Positions 39,501 to 46,317 of a DNA stretch of 64,000 bases are shown here, piece after piece. The DNA is taken from positions 1,378,001-1,442,000 of the forward strand of contig NZ_CP159258.1 in the NCBI RefSeq assembly GCF_040438925.1, in the 5' to 3' direction. Numbering within the stretch: the first letter of the stretch is position 1; every line of letters begins with the position of its first letter. The DNA is from Pseudomonas sp. MYb327. Its GTDB lineage: Bacteria > Pseudomonadota > Gammaproteobacteria > Pseudomonadales > Pseudomonadaceae. A program made the position numbers and the translations under genes. A model generated the notes under the pieces. The model saw only the letters and a program-made list of their open reading frames with translations. It searched no databases and was not told the origin of the DNA.

Positions 39501-41909
39501 AACCTCCACGATCTGGATGTCGACGGTGCTGGTCGGAATCACGCTGTTGGTGGCCGAACCATCGGTTTCGCTCTGCCCCGTCAGGTTGAACACGTCCTGC
39601 AACAGGGTGCCATCCACCACGGCAGTGTTGCCCAGTTCGTCGCCTTCATTGATTTCGCTGTGAGGGTTGCCAGAGGGTGGCTTGTAGGTCTGGCCCACAA
39701 TCGCCGAATAGCTGAGCACTGCCAGTACCGCGCCCTGCAATTGGTCGTCGAACGCCAGGTCGCCGTTGAGCCAGCCGCGCACATTGGCAAACGCATTGCG
39801 CAACGATTGCGCGATGTCGAAGGCAATTGAGGTGCTGCCATCGGCATTGTTGACGACGGTGCTCACCAGGGTAATGGTCTGGGCCACACCGTTGATGGTA
39901 ACCGTCAACGTTGGCGTACCGGTGAGGGCTTGTCCGTCGGTGAGTTGATCGCGAATGATCAACTGACCTTCGTTGAAGAAGTCTTTGCCGAAGGCGAAGT
40001 AGTCGGAAATCGCCAGGTTCAGCGTGTAAGTGAGCGTGTCACCGGGAGTGATGCCGGTGTGACCGATGTCGGTCTGCAAAGTCACTGTTTTGAGCAGGGT
40101 GATGGATTTGGCGACGAATTCGGTGGTCCGGCCAGTGCCGGAAAAATCGATGACCGTGGCGGGCGCCACGACATCTCGCGAGTCCAGCGGTACCCACTGG
40201 CCGGTAGCGCTCGGTGCGCCGACGGTGATGGTGACAGCATCACCGGTGACCGGGTTGATGATTGCCTGGCCGTTGGCATCGACTTCCGGAACGTAGAACG
40301 CCACTTGAGTGTTGGTCGCGGCGTTCATGGTGTCGTACACGACGGTAAATGAATTGATGAATACGGTATCGGAGGCAATCAGTGTGGCGATGGCGGTCGG
40401 ATTGGTAACCACGGTGCCGTCGTGCAGCGTGATTGAGGTCAGGCGTCCTCCGGCGCCGGGGGTGATCGCGGTCACCTGGATGTTATCCGGCAGCGGTTGC
40501 GTGATGACGACATTGGACAGCGTCTGGCCCGGCGCGGGGGTCACGGTCACCGTCAGGGTGCGGCCGTAGTTCGGCCCGGTCGCCGTTTCGCCTTCGGGGG
40601 TGGTGATGGTCTGGTCGAAACTGATGACGGTCGGGTGGACCACGAACGCCGAAGTGGCAGCCTGGATCAGGCTGGGGTCAGCGAGCGGATTGTCCTGTGC
40701 ATCGTTACCGAACTGGAAACCGCCGCTGGCGCGGATCGTCAAGTCCGGTGAACCATCGGAGAAGTTGGTATCGGCCAGATTGCTCAGGCTGGCGGTGATT
40801 TGTACCGGGATCACCGGCTGCAGGTTGGTGACGCTGGCAAAGGGCAGCTCAATGACCACCAGCGTATCGCCGGCACGCATGCCGTAGGTTGAAGCATTGA
40901 TAATCACAAAGTTGCCATTGGCATCCTTGGCCAACGGATGGGTGGCGTTGCCTGAGGCATCGAACGTCACCGTATGGGTAATCAGGTTTTGCCCGAGGTA
41001 ACTGGCGGCGATGAAATTTACCCCGTCATTGCCATCCTTGCCGGTGGACGGTAGCGCCAGGTTGATGAAGGGCGCGAAACCGGCCTGCGCCGAGGTGTTG
41101 GTGAAATTAACGGTAAAGTTGAAAGGGTCGCCCAGCAGCACGTCGCTGCCGGTGACGGGCAACGTCGCGGTGGGCGCGGCATCGGCCAGCAAACCTTCGA
41201 AGCTAGCCATGGCGGCGCTGCTGAGGGCGATGGTCTTGTCGATATCGCCGACTCTGGTTTCCAGCGTCCAGTCACCACCAGCCGCGCTGTTACCGGTGTC
41301 ATTGCTGGAGGCGGCAACGTCAGCGCCGGTCCAGCGCGCCAGTTCGGTCACCAGGGTTTTACCGGCCGCGCCGGCGCCGATGTCGCAACCGTAAAGCTGG
41401 ATGTCGGCACCTTGGGTCAGGTTATTGCGCCATTGTTCGAGGGTTTTACCGAGCTGATCGATGTTGTCGGCGGTGATAGTCCGGTTGCCCAGGGTGAACT
41501 GCCCGGCGCCGCCGTGTGACATCACCTGGATCGAGTCCACTTTGCCCAATTGTGCCAATGCCGCGGAAATAGCCGCCAAGCCATCTTCGCCGACGTTCAC
41601 CACAATAGCCGTGACGTTGGACGGTAGTTGCGCTACGAGCTGATCGCGGTTTTCGATCCGGCTGTCGATGACCAACAGCGCGCGCGCAGCGGAAGGGGCC
41701 TGCTCGGTGGCGGGCCGGCCTTCTGTCGGAGTGGTATGCGCGGTAGCAGGGTCTGAGGCTGCGGGTGCCGGGGCCGCGGGATCACTGTGATGCTGGTCGG
41801 CCGCTGCCGAGGCAGCAGCACCATCGAACAGAATCCGAGGTTCAAGGGCCAGCGATTGACGTTGCGGTCGCAAGTGCAAACCGGAAATTCGATCAGGTAG
41901 TTGGTGCAT
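30573..41909 (-). CDS. Giant DUF4347/VCBS-repeat surface protein (putative adhesin)
   Basis: A 3778-residue secreted protein. It has no Sec signal; the N-terminus has the conserved SLALEPRILFDGAAA motif and then a DUF4347 domain (about 77-242: ALLVIDSRIENRDQL, VMSHGGAGQFTLG, IQLYGCDIGAG). Residues about 245-1850 are DUF11-like beta-sandwich repeats, followed by an SdrD B-like domain (about 1865-1960, GVISGTLWNDTQ), a cadherin-like domain, about 11 VCBS-type repeats (about 2125-3610) and a 170-residue C-terminal region (FFDRDTGNRNGSLLLPDPLP). There are no RTX nonapeptides. Adhesion or biofilm function is inferred from architecture. The TolC, adaptor and M50 genes follow on the same strand. GAGGG precedes the ATG. 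Confidence 0.9.
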   Translation of the reverse strand: MHQLPDRISGLHLRPQRQSLALEPRILFDGAAASAAADQHHSDPAAPAPAASDPATAHTTPTEGRPATEQAPSAARALLVIDSRIENRDQLVAQLPSNVTAIVVNVGEDGLAAISAALAQLGKVDSIQVMSHGGAGQFTLGNRTITADNIDQLGKTLEQWRNNLTQGADIQLYGCDIGAGAAGKTLVTELARWTGADVAASSNDTGNSAAGGDWTLETRVGDIDKTIALSSAAMASFEGLLADAAPTATLPVTGSDVLLGDPFNFTVNFTNTSAQAGFAPFINLALPSTGKDGNDGVNFIAASYLGQNLITHTVTFDASGNATHPLAKDANGNFVIINASTYGMRAGDTLVVIELPFASVTNLQPVIPVQITASLSNLADTNFSDGSPDLTIRASGGFQFGNDAQDNPLADPSLIQAATSAFVVHPTVISFDQTITTPEGETATGPNYGRTLTVTVTPAPGQTLSNVVITQPLPDNIQVTAITPGAGGRLTSITLHDGTVVTNPTAIATLIASDTVFINSFTVVYDTMNAATNTQVAFYVPEVDANGQAIINPVTGDAVTITVGAPSATGQWVPLDSRDVVAPATVIDFSGTGRTTEFVAKSITLLKTVTLQTDIGHTGITPGDTLTYTLNLAISDYFAFGKDFFNEGQLIIRDQLTDGQALTGTPTLTVTINGVAQTITLVSTVVNNADGSTSIAFDIAQSLRNAFANVRGWLNGDLAFDDQLQGAVLAVLSYSAIVGQTYKPPSGNPHSEINEGDELGNTAVVDGTLLQDVFNLTGQSETDGSATNSVIPTSTVDIQIVEVNNGTPPGNGEIRPGDEVTFELSYDLVTGDYEQFSLTAYLPLPLFDVTGVTWALGDNPGQWQIGPGNTNAGGVLTVTSGDGNSVVFNFGSFVTADTTGSRIVLRFTVRVGDQPFGDQRSLDVLAQSSQQTTLTDRTLISSDVVAIVSVAEPVLSIKHGVVAGSNGTVTNTTGSWNPPGSTGVPFNGSVTDLAAVDGNITGIDGGDTLRMVTAIENTGGGGAFDVNTSIALPTGVSFVGGSLAAANLQIYRGDGTLLVLGTDYSVSGNQITFLDAGGQATLLAGRSGTAADTSGANVVVISYDVVVSSTIEASRSLQSTATLSNYASVNGGTDFTPADLTDLASEQVAAPVITKVFADGTLDNGDSSAGHTTGSDLVIGESMRYDIVVTLPEGSTQTLRIDDLIPPGMRLDTTFNGGLGYQIITTQAGSGALGADFAGSIVVSGFAGQGGTLGGDGVDARWTFSVSGATADNQTGNNVFVIRLQLVANNVIANQANLSLQNNAQLVFSDPDSDTPNGNVAVDRTVALTGGLPTVTLREPTVTVTQALTSTSGLGGYDQGDTVTFTITLSNGAGGNDFNAFDISFLDNLPTQLSNITLTGVLYQNGATNNGGIDFEIVNGQLRTANGANIDITKGGSIVLSLSGVVNATAASQSNFANVASVQWTSLDGTQGGERTGVDGTLNGGTLNDYRNSSTLVVPVAQAIQISRVGGLPDSPAPAPTTAPQEAVTIGEVIRYRVVVLVPEGNNPNYQVQITLANGLQFISPDALVNALRIGFISGGGLTSDVNLIVGGTLDINGNENSPEALPITPDLLGLGPTGVFDPSRLTIVTNTDGSQVITFNLGNVVNGGGSDADLEGIVLEFNVRVANQLGINSGALLGASAHEIVDGLGRAQSNTIFENIVEPSFNGLIKQVVGFDPNPAGTTGTATVQLSFTQNGGLPAFDTQVTDGFASGSNYSLVSVTINGATFGPGNLPSGVTFSTTGGISVNFDQLDVGAQVQVRYQVTLPNATAIASSDATLTWSSLPEDFTSWGGNSVGTDGAIDGERIGTATDPNTYILQGNAGLGVISGTLWNDTQSATASTTPDGAGLAGQTVTLTWAGADGLLDTTADNLLFSTVTDANGQYHFGVLPLGKFRIDVPQGLVSYPQPLGDLRVRIDSDGSTLGQIEITLGDADTQAANAGYVEQNDAPVNTLPGTQQGQEDVLLNIGGISVADIDADRDPNVADRNVSVTLSVLQGTLSLGASLPGVTVTGANTASLTLSGTLADVNTVLASLRYLGNANFNGTDTLTVVSNDQGNFGDANADGTPGTAGDALTDTDTLQIVLTAVNDAPLGVDDSATAVEAGGTNNNVVGVDPTGQLLTNDTDVDIATNADQLHVVSVASVNGSGVQTPILDVVAITGQYGQLLVGSNGAYQYVVDNTNPLVQALRLSGQTLVDSFDYVLADLAGDTDIARLTVTIQGANDTPAGVDDNGIAIEAGGVLNGTLGSNAVGNVLTNDTDVDTTANGETKTVTGIRAVGESDPGAFNPVAVGTTIVGTYGTLTINPDGSYSYVINNDNVTVQRLSAGQSLVELFSYRVTDTGGLNDVAQLRIVIQGANDNPVASDDAADAQAASTNGNAAESNPTGNVILFPSRPGTIDQSGGNGVDQDVDEADRPSEQLQVNGVINKSEATYDPLNDVLTGVTAGSTQANGTVVVGLYGTLRIGADGSFFYDVDSTNTTVQGLATGQTLTEVFTYRVVDTAGLTDTAQLVITVRGVNDPPVAQNVIAIATEQGGVNNGTPGVDPVGDVTATAFDPDGDPLIVTFIRAGAEGSSGTPVAVVAGGTVINGLYGTLTIQPDGSYSYALDNNNPDVQALRRGSDLLLERFTYTISDGVNPTPEVDSAEIIVLIRGANDNPVAADDGATAIEAGGLNNNVPGQDPTGNVLTNDTDVDGGEIPADLPAHDYGETRAVASVRTGSETATGTDGTLSSELRGTYGWLTLNADGSYSYRLDNNMAEVQALRFGETLADLFSYTVIDASGAQDRASLSITIVGRDDTPVARNDINLATEAGGLNNDRPGLNPSGNVLINDTDVDGNGETLSVIEFNQGTTFGTFGNGLRGQFGTLLLNPDGSYTYVVDNDNLRVQALRTPLDTLTETFTYRIRDLFGATNNATLTIVIVGANDNPLAQDDNTVAVEAGGTLNGTPGLNPSGNVLGNDRDIDSGDTKIVTDIRGGSEAAGGTFTTFAAAQSLDGLYGTLTINADGTYSYVINNNLAAVQALKVGDSLVETFTYRMRDTAGATDVAQLNIRIDGAWDAPVATNDVALAVADDGTGNSVNPTRNVLPNDTDVDQGDSLQVTGIRFGAEAAGGGLDVVNAATDNTNGTLVNGLYGQLIIGADGNYTYIVDSNNPTVLALGPLQFLNERFTYQVTDRGGQSDLAEITIIIRGRNSPPVANSDAATAVEAGGINNSQAGIDPSGNVISNDTDVEDDALNVSAIRTGGLADSGTSGAVGSVLRGLYGDLVINADGSYTYTVDNSLAVVQALRQSGQTLTDVFSYTLSDVFRTSSQAELRITIDGRNDTPFAQDDGSVAVEAGGIANGTPGSNATGNVLVNDGDVDSVANGESKQVQSVTSENGQSSNAGQLLIGRYGQLTLNADGSYTYVIDNSNPTVQALRTAGETLSETFTYRMTDTAGATADARLTVVIQGANDAPVAQNDSAIATDQTPAPQVTGNVLPNDGDVDANDNLQVVAIRTGAEAGTGASGLVGQPVIGLYGTLVLNADGSYTYTIDQSNPAVLAAAGLGQVLQDVFTYTVSDLAGATDQAELVIILDIATPFIPAPQGNFFDRDTGNRNGSLLLPDPLPAIFVTPVVERAALALELSTWNADGSNLRMGSNGEFVSESLGNGLGLVPGQYVADAVRQSRRDSEVELAWILGRHGRIGLSADGLLSDPSLFAIDPAELTRGPAQTEPHQEQRQARGFSAQLRNAAQRLRPGSRGN
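31075..35535 (-). repeat. Block of about 11 tandem VCBS-type protein repeats
   Basis: Within the giant gene, units of about 130-140 residues recur with pattern LYGTL-x4-DGSYSY-x-DN, then VQAL, FTYR, IQGANDxPVAxDD, EAGG and GNVLxNDTDVD. DNA copies are well diverged, so they are old repeats rather than recent expansions. The second unit is interrupted by an insertion of about 35 residues (NVILFPSRPGTIDQSGGNG). Units 7 and 10 lack the full EAGGxxN spacer. Confidence 0.88.
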
Positions 41910-42060
41910 AGTGGCGGCCCTCGAACCGTTTTTGGATCATTCCGTTGTACAAAAAGCCCACTATCGGACAGATATAGCGTAGGTCGAAATTTAGAGATTT
42001 CCAGGCTCAAACCCGCTGATTAAAGCGATTCAAGATCAGTGTCCAAAAAGCTATTTGCCA

Positions 42061-43560
42061 TCATGGAGCGGTTTTGACAGCCTTTGATCCGGTTTTTTGC
42101 TCTACGAGCTTGTACGCCACGTAATACTTGTAGATGTTTCCAACGTAATCGACGGTTTCCCGGCCGACCACTTGCGCCGCCGCCTGTTCGACGTTGCCAA
42201 ACCAGATGTTTTTGTCCAACCCGGATTTTTCCGCCAATGCCCGAAACTTGCGCAGGTTGCCCGGCCCGGCGTTGTAGGCGGCAAAGGTCATCAGGGTTTT
42301 GTTCACTTGCGTCAATTGCGGATCGTTCAGGTACTTGTCCGCGAGCAAGCGCATGTACTTGCTGCCGGCCTCAATGTTTTTGTCGGCGCTCTTGTCGATG
42401 CCCCCGATTGCGACAGTCGGGTCCTGGGCGGTTTTGGGCAGCAACTGCATCACGCCGACCGCCCCTCTGGGGCTGCGCGCTTTTTGGTCGAGTTGCGACT
42501 CTTGAAAACCCTGGGCCATGAGCATCAAGTGATCGAACCCATAAGTGCTGGCATGGCGACTGAAGATGTCCACCATCTCCTGAAACTTTTGCATCTCGGC
42601 TTCTGACGTAGCGTTGAGCACCCGTTTGCTGCTGTTGGTGACGTACTTGGTTCGCAGGCTGTTGCCGAAGGTCGTACCGACCTTGTGGGTTTTGACGAAG
42701 GCGTCCAGCTGACTCTTGAACTGTGGGCTGTCCTTGCGAATCGCCCAGGCGAATTCGGAGTTGTCATGCAGGTAAAATTTTTCCTGAATCTTCATGTCGG
42801 TGTACAGCGGCGCCCAGATCTTCGCGATGTAGCGATCCACCACCGTGGCGTTGAGCAGGCCGGCATTGACCATCTCCAACAGGTCTTCGGACTCGAGGTT
42901 TTCATCGGCTGCCTTTAAATCTATGGGGGCCAAGCCTTGCTCCTTGAACGAGGCATTGAGTGCCTGAAGATGTTCGTAATAGCTACTGGAAGCGCGGACG
43001 GTAATTTCCTGGCCCGAAAGGTCTTCGAGCTTTTCCAGGGGCTTGCTGTCAGGGCCAGTGACCACCACTTCCGGGATGTTCACCGCGAACGGGTCGGTGA
43101 AGTCCACGTCCTTCAAGCGTTCTTCGGTGATGGTCAGGCCGCCGACGGCGATGTCGCCAACACCTTTCATCAGTTTGGGCATCAGTTCGTTGCGAGCGGT
43201 TGGAATGAACATGACGCGCCATTGCATGGATTTTTTCGAATAGGGCTGGGACTTGTTCAGCCAGGCTTCAAGTCCTTTGCCCAGCTCATAGCTGAGGCCT
43301 TGCTGACGGCCGCGATTGAGTTCGAAAAACGTTTTGCTGTAGGGCACAAGCACCCGGACTAACCGGCGCTCACGCATACCCTCGAAATCCCCGACCCAGT
43401 CCGGCAGAACCGGCAAGACCAGTTTTTGTACTTCAGCTTCTTCAGCCGGTGTCAGTTCGACGGCAGGCAATTCGGGGGTTGTTTGTGCCTGCGCCGTGTT
43501 GAGCAAAAACAGCATCAGTAAGAGGGCAAATGTGCGGCAGTGACTCCATACAATGTTCAT
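42061..43560 (-). CDS. mltF: MltF-type membrane-bound lytic transglycosylase
   Basis: A 499-residue periplasmic protein with a signal peptide (about 1-25, ending TAQAQ). An SBP_bac_3-like domain (about 65-310: VRVLVPYSKTFFELNRGRQQ, VGGLTITEERLKDVDFTDPF) precedes a C-terminal SLT domain (about 340-480) with the catalytic Glu in MAQGFQESQLDQKARSPRGA and VGVMQLLPKTA and FAAYNAGPGNLRKF. It cleaves peptidoglycan with anhydromuramic formation. It lies 151 bases upstream of the giant adhesin gene on the same strand, so it could open the wall for the export machine; that link is inference. MltF also occurs alone in many genomes. Confidence 0.88.
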   Translation of the reverse strand: MNIVWSHCRTFALLLMLFLLNTAQAQTTPELPAVELTPAEEAEVQKLVLPVLPDWVGDFEGMRERRLVRVLVPYSKTFFELNRGRQQGLSYELGKGLEAWLNKSQPYSKKSMQWRVMFIPTARNELMPKLMKGVGDIAVGGLTITEERLKDVDFTDPFAVNIPEVVVTGPDSKPLEKLEDLSGQEITVRASSSYYEHLQALNASFKEQGLAPIDLKAADENLESEDLLEMVNAGLLNATVVDRYIAKIWAPLYTDMKIQEKFYLHDNSEFAWAIRKDSPQFKSQLDAFVKTHKVGTTFGNSLRTKYVTNSSKRVLNATSEAEMQKFQEMVDIFSRHASTYGFDHLMLMAQGFQESQLDQKARSPRGAVGVMQLLPKTAQDPTVAIGGIDKSADKNIEAGSKYMRLLADKYLNDPQLTQVNKTLMTFAAYNAGPGNLRKFRALAEKSGLDKNIWFGNVEQAAAQVVGRETVDYVGNIYKYYVAYKLVEQKTGSKAVKTAP

Positions 43561-43823
43561 GTTTACCCACCGGCAGGCAGAGAGATCGGATCGAACTTCA
43601 ATACGGCCAAAGGCTTGCCATTTGCCGTCGCAAAAGGCTGCAAGCCAACTGATAAATTCACTATAGAAGTGCTTGGGCGTTCAGCAATTTTTACCTACCG
43701 CTCATCGCCCATCTCACGGGCTTGGCGTCATGTACTGGTGTCGGGTAAATCCTTGGCTATACATAACTTTGCTTGGGTATCTGTCCCAGCCTGCCGACAG
43801 GTAGCGGTCAGAGGCGCCTTTTT

Positions 43824-44762
43824 ATGTGCAACTCACGTTATGCCGTTCCAATTCTGAGCTTGTTGATGGCCAATGCTGCCAGCGCCGCGGAAACGTCGCG
43901 CCTGCGTGACGTTAATCTTGAGGATCGGGCCAATGGCATGCTCGCGTTGATGTCATACGCCATGACGCCGGACCTCACCTCCAGCTCGCTGAGCATAAAC
44001 GACAACAGCGCCGGTAATCCGAGCCTGACGATGACTCAGGCGGGCGGCGGCTCCACGCTTGGCAAGGAAGTTCCTATCTACCTTGAAGGCGCGGTTGCCT
44101 ACAGTCGCTACGACCCGCGCTTTGTGGCCACTGATGGCGAGCAAACCCAAACCATTCCGGTGAAATGGAACTCGATCTCCGCCACGGGCGGCATTGGCTA
44201 CGATTTCCCTTTGACCGACGAACTGGCACTGCGCCCGATCTTCAACTTCGCGGCGGGTTACTTGACCAGTGATATCAATGCAGCGCGCCTGTTCATCAAC
44301 CGTCGTTTTGATCGTGATATCAAGTTCCTCGACAATGGACATATGACCGCCGTAGGCCTAGGCGGTGCCCTGATGCTGGACCTGGAGCGCGTGCGGCCAA
44401 ATTACGAGCTCGATGTCGAGTTGCGCTACAGCTACATGAATTTGCAGAACGTCGGCGGCAAAAACGATATCGATGGGCAAGCCATTGCCGACTCCGTCAA
44501 CCTCTACACCCGTTGGCGGGCGCCCACCGGCTTAATGGCGTTGCAGAGGCCGCTGCGCTATGTGCTGGAAGTTTCTCACTCGGAGTATTTGGGTGATCAG
44601 CGTGGGGTGTTGGGGTTTGATCGGCTTTCGACCGTAGGGGCAGGGCTGGAGTTGGATTCCAGTGCTTACGACGTCTTTATCACCCGCACGCGGCTGGTGG
44701 TGCGGCATGTGATGGGGGATCACGTTTCCGGTGTTTCGGTGGGCCTGGCGTGCAGCTTTTAA
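43824..44762 (+). CDS. Solitary outer-membrane beta-barrel protein
   Basis: A 312-residue exported protein with a short signal (about 1-20, LSLLMANAASAA). The mature part has many alternating strands (YLEGAVAYSRYDPRF, ISATGGIGYDFPLTDELALR, YELDVELRYSYMNLQNVGG) and ends in SVGLACSF, a terminal aromatic residue typical of BAM-assembled barrels. It resembles the solitary autotransporter-barrel family; no passenger domain is present. I use the ATG at 43824 with GAGGCG before it. It is divergent from mltF (263-base gap) and convergent with the DUF2092 operon. Substrate or role unknown. Confidence 0.75.
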   Translation: MCNSRYAVPILSLLMANAASAAETSRLRDVNLEDRANGMLALMSYAMTPDLTSSSLSINDNSAGNPSLTMTQAGGGSTLGKEVPIYLEGAVAYSRYDPRFVATDGEQTQTIPVKWNSISATGGIGYDFPLTDELALRPIFNFAAGYLTSDINAARLFINRRFDRDIKFLDNGHMTAVGLGGALMLDLERVRPNYELDVELRYSYMNLQNVGGKNDIDGQAIADSVNLYTRWRAPTGLMALQRPLRYVLEVSHSEYLGDQRGVLGFDRLSTVGAGLELDSSAYDVFITRTRLVVRHVMGDHVSGVSVGLACSF

Positions 44763-44793
44763 CGCCGAAGCCGAGCCAGCCCACCGAGGCCGT

Positions 44794-44985
44794 CTAGTCT
44801 CGCCGTGCGCTGCGCCTCGCGACACCGGCAACGCTGACGGGCGTCAGAGGGCGGCCGACCACTGCCTCCGCTGGCGGCACCAAGCTGTGCACGCCGGGGA
44901 TCGACAACGCTTCTCCCACTTCCATTGCACACATCAAAACGAATCCCGCCAGAAGCAAGCCGGCTGATTTCATCAAGAGGTTCAT
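44794..44985 (-). CDS. Small exported protein with Arg-rich tail
   Basis: A 63-residue product with a hydrophobic N-terminal signal (LMKSAGLLLAGFVLMCA) and a basic C-terminus (VSVAGVARRSARRD). The ATG has a GAGGA ribosome site and overlaps the upstream DUF2092 stop by 4 bases (ATGA), which supports it as real despite its length. The VAGVARR-type tail occurs in small periplasmic proteins often encoded beside DUF2092 genes, as I recall; function unknown. Confidence 0.65.
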   Translation of the reverse strand: MNLLMKSAGLLLAGFVLMCAMEVGEALSIPGVHSLVPPAEAVVGRPLTPVSVAGVARRSARRD

Positions 44986-45791
44986 TTGGTTTTTCCTCGC
45001 ACAAAGTTGCTGGGCAAGTCTTCGGCGTTGGGCAGGTCTTTCAGGTCGATTTTTTGGGCATTGGTCGAATTTTTGAATGTGAAATCGCCGGATTCCGCGG
45101 TATCGCCACTTTTAAAATCGCTGAGCTGGATGCTGTACTGCGGACTGCCCGCAATCGTTTTTGAAGTGATGACGTATCGGCAAGGGTAGGGGCGGTCGCC
45201 CTGGGCGATCCATATCTGCCAATCGACGTCTTGCTTCCTGAACGCCAAGTGGTCGCATTCGGTACCGCCGATAACGCCACTGCCCAGATCCTTGATGTCG
45301 GTTACGCCTGCCATCAATTCATCCTGGGGGTTGGGCATGAACAGGTCCGCGCCGGGAAGTGGCCTGTTGAGTTTATGCTTCAACTCATCGAGCAGATGGT
45401 CAACCGTGCCCGGGACTTCGACCTGCGTGTAGATGTTTTTGCCTTTTCCCAACAACGTCAGGGTCTTGCCATCAAACACCATTTCAAGGTCGGCAAACCC
45501 GCTGGCGCGTGTACTGCGCAACTTGTCAGGCCGGCTGATGGCAACCGTGCCTGAACCTGCCAAAGCCAGTCGTTGCTGGTCTTTGGTGACAACTTCAAGA
45601 ATGGTGTCGTAATTGAACGATATGTTTTTTTGCGCTGACATATAGTCGGACATGTTCTTGATCAAGCTTTTGGCATAGGCCTCATCGGCGTGTGCCGCTG
45701 TCGTTACGCCAAGTCCGATGATCAATACAAGGCCCGCTCCAGCGCAGCGGGACAAAGCGCTTTCGAGCAACTTTGGGGCGATCTTTTCCAT
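44982..45791 (-). CDS. DUF2092 periplasmic protein
   Basis: A 269-residue exported protein with a signal peptide (about 1-35; the cleavage site is probably after VTTAAHA). The mature part matches DUF2092: KSLIKNMSDYMSAQKNISFN, then SRPDKLRSTRASGFADLEMV, FDGKTLTLLGKGKNIYTQV and TECDHLAFRKQDVDWQIWIA. The family has a LolA/LppX-like half-barrel fold and may bind a hydrophobic ligand; no partner is known. It is co-transcribed with the small Arg-tail gene. Confidence 0.82.
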   Translation of the reverse strand: MEKIAPKLLESALSRCAGAGLVLIIGLGVTTAAHADEAYAKSLIKNMSDYMSAQKNISFNYDTILEVVTKDQQRLALAGSGTVAISRPDKLRSTRASGFADLEMVFDGKTLTLLGKGKNIYTQVEVPGTVDHLLDELKHKLNRPLPGADLFMPNPQDELMAGVTDIKDLGSGVIGGTECDHLAFRKQDVDWQIWIAQGDRPYPCRYVITSKTIAGSPQYSIQLSDFKSGDTAESGDFTFKNSTNAQKIDLKDLPNAEDLPSNFVRGKTK

Positions 45792-45948
45792 GGCAGGTCA
45801 CCGCTGTAAGAATGCCGGGTTGGCAATGCGGACCTATAACGCTAGTCCCATCAACAGCAGTTCGCCTTATATTGCTCGACCATTCATCTGAGGTTTTTAG
45901 TTCGCTCTAACTCTGAGTAATTCAAGTTAATGCTGATTCGACACTGAA

Positions 45949-45980
45949 CCTGTGGCGAGGGAGCAAGCTCCCTCGCCACG
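45949..45980. repeat. REP palindrome (GTGGCGAGGGAG family)
   Basis: A compact self-complementary copy CTGTGGCGAGGGAGCAAGCT then CCCTCGCCAC, just past the NIPSNAP stop. First REP after the REP-free 21 kb. Confidence 0.88.
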
Positions 45981-45985
45981 TTTAT

Positions 45986-46303
45986 TTACTGTTTCGGTTC
46001 ACCGAACACCGGCCGGAAGAAGCTGCGCTCATAACTGAGGATGCAGCGGGTTTCTTCTGCGTACTTGAAGGCGGCGATGCACTCCGGATCGTTCATCGAT
46101 TGTTGGCGATAGGTTTCGTAGGCCGCGAGGCTGGGGAAAGTGAACATGGCCAGGGCAATGTTGCTGGCGCCTTCAGACGGTAAAAAGTAGCCGTGATGCT
46201 GGCCGCCGAACTTCTCCACCAGGGGAATCCACAGCTTGCCGTAGTGTTCAAACGCTTCGAGCTTGTACGGGTCCAGCACATATTTCAGGTAACAGGTAAC
46301 CAT
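45986..46303 (-). CDS. NIPSNAP family protein
   Basis: A 105-residue ferredoxin-like-fold protein. The family pattern is visible: YLKYVLDPYKLEAFEHYGKL, WIPLVEKFGGQHHGYFLPSE, then ALAMFTFPSLAAYETYRQ and a C-terminal YERSFFRPV. Such proteins are dimeric alpha-beta barrel units with unknown enzymatic roles. AGAGAG precedes the ATG. It begins 14 bases after the AraC gene, so the two form an operon that is divergent from an isochorismatase-like hydrolase. Confidence 0.85.
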   Translation of the reverse strand: MVTCYLKYVLDPYKLEAFEHYGKLWIPLVEKFGGQHHGYFLPSEGASNIALAMFTFPSLAAYETYRQQSMNDPECIAAFKYAEETRCILSYERSFFRPVFGEPKQ

Positions 46304-46317
46304 CGGTTTTCTCTCTG

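Noticed and set aside
38319..39830. 503-residue plus-strand frame
   Set aside because: Antisense to the giant adhesin; low-complexity Ala/Val/Gly/His composition and no start signal.
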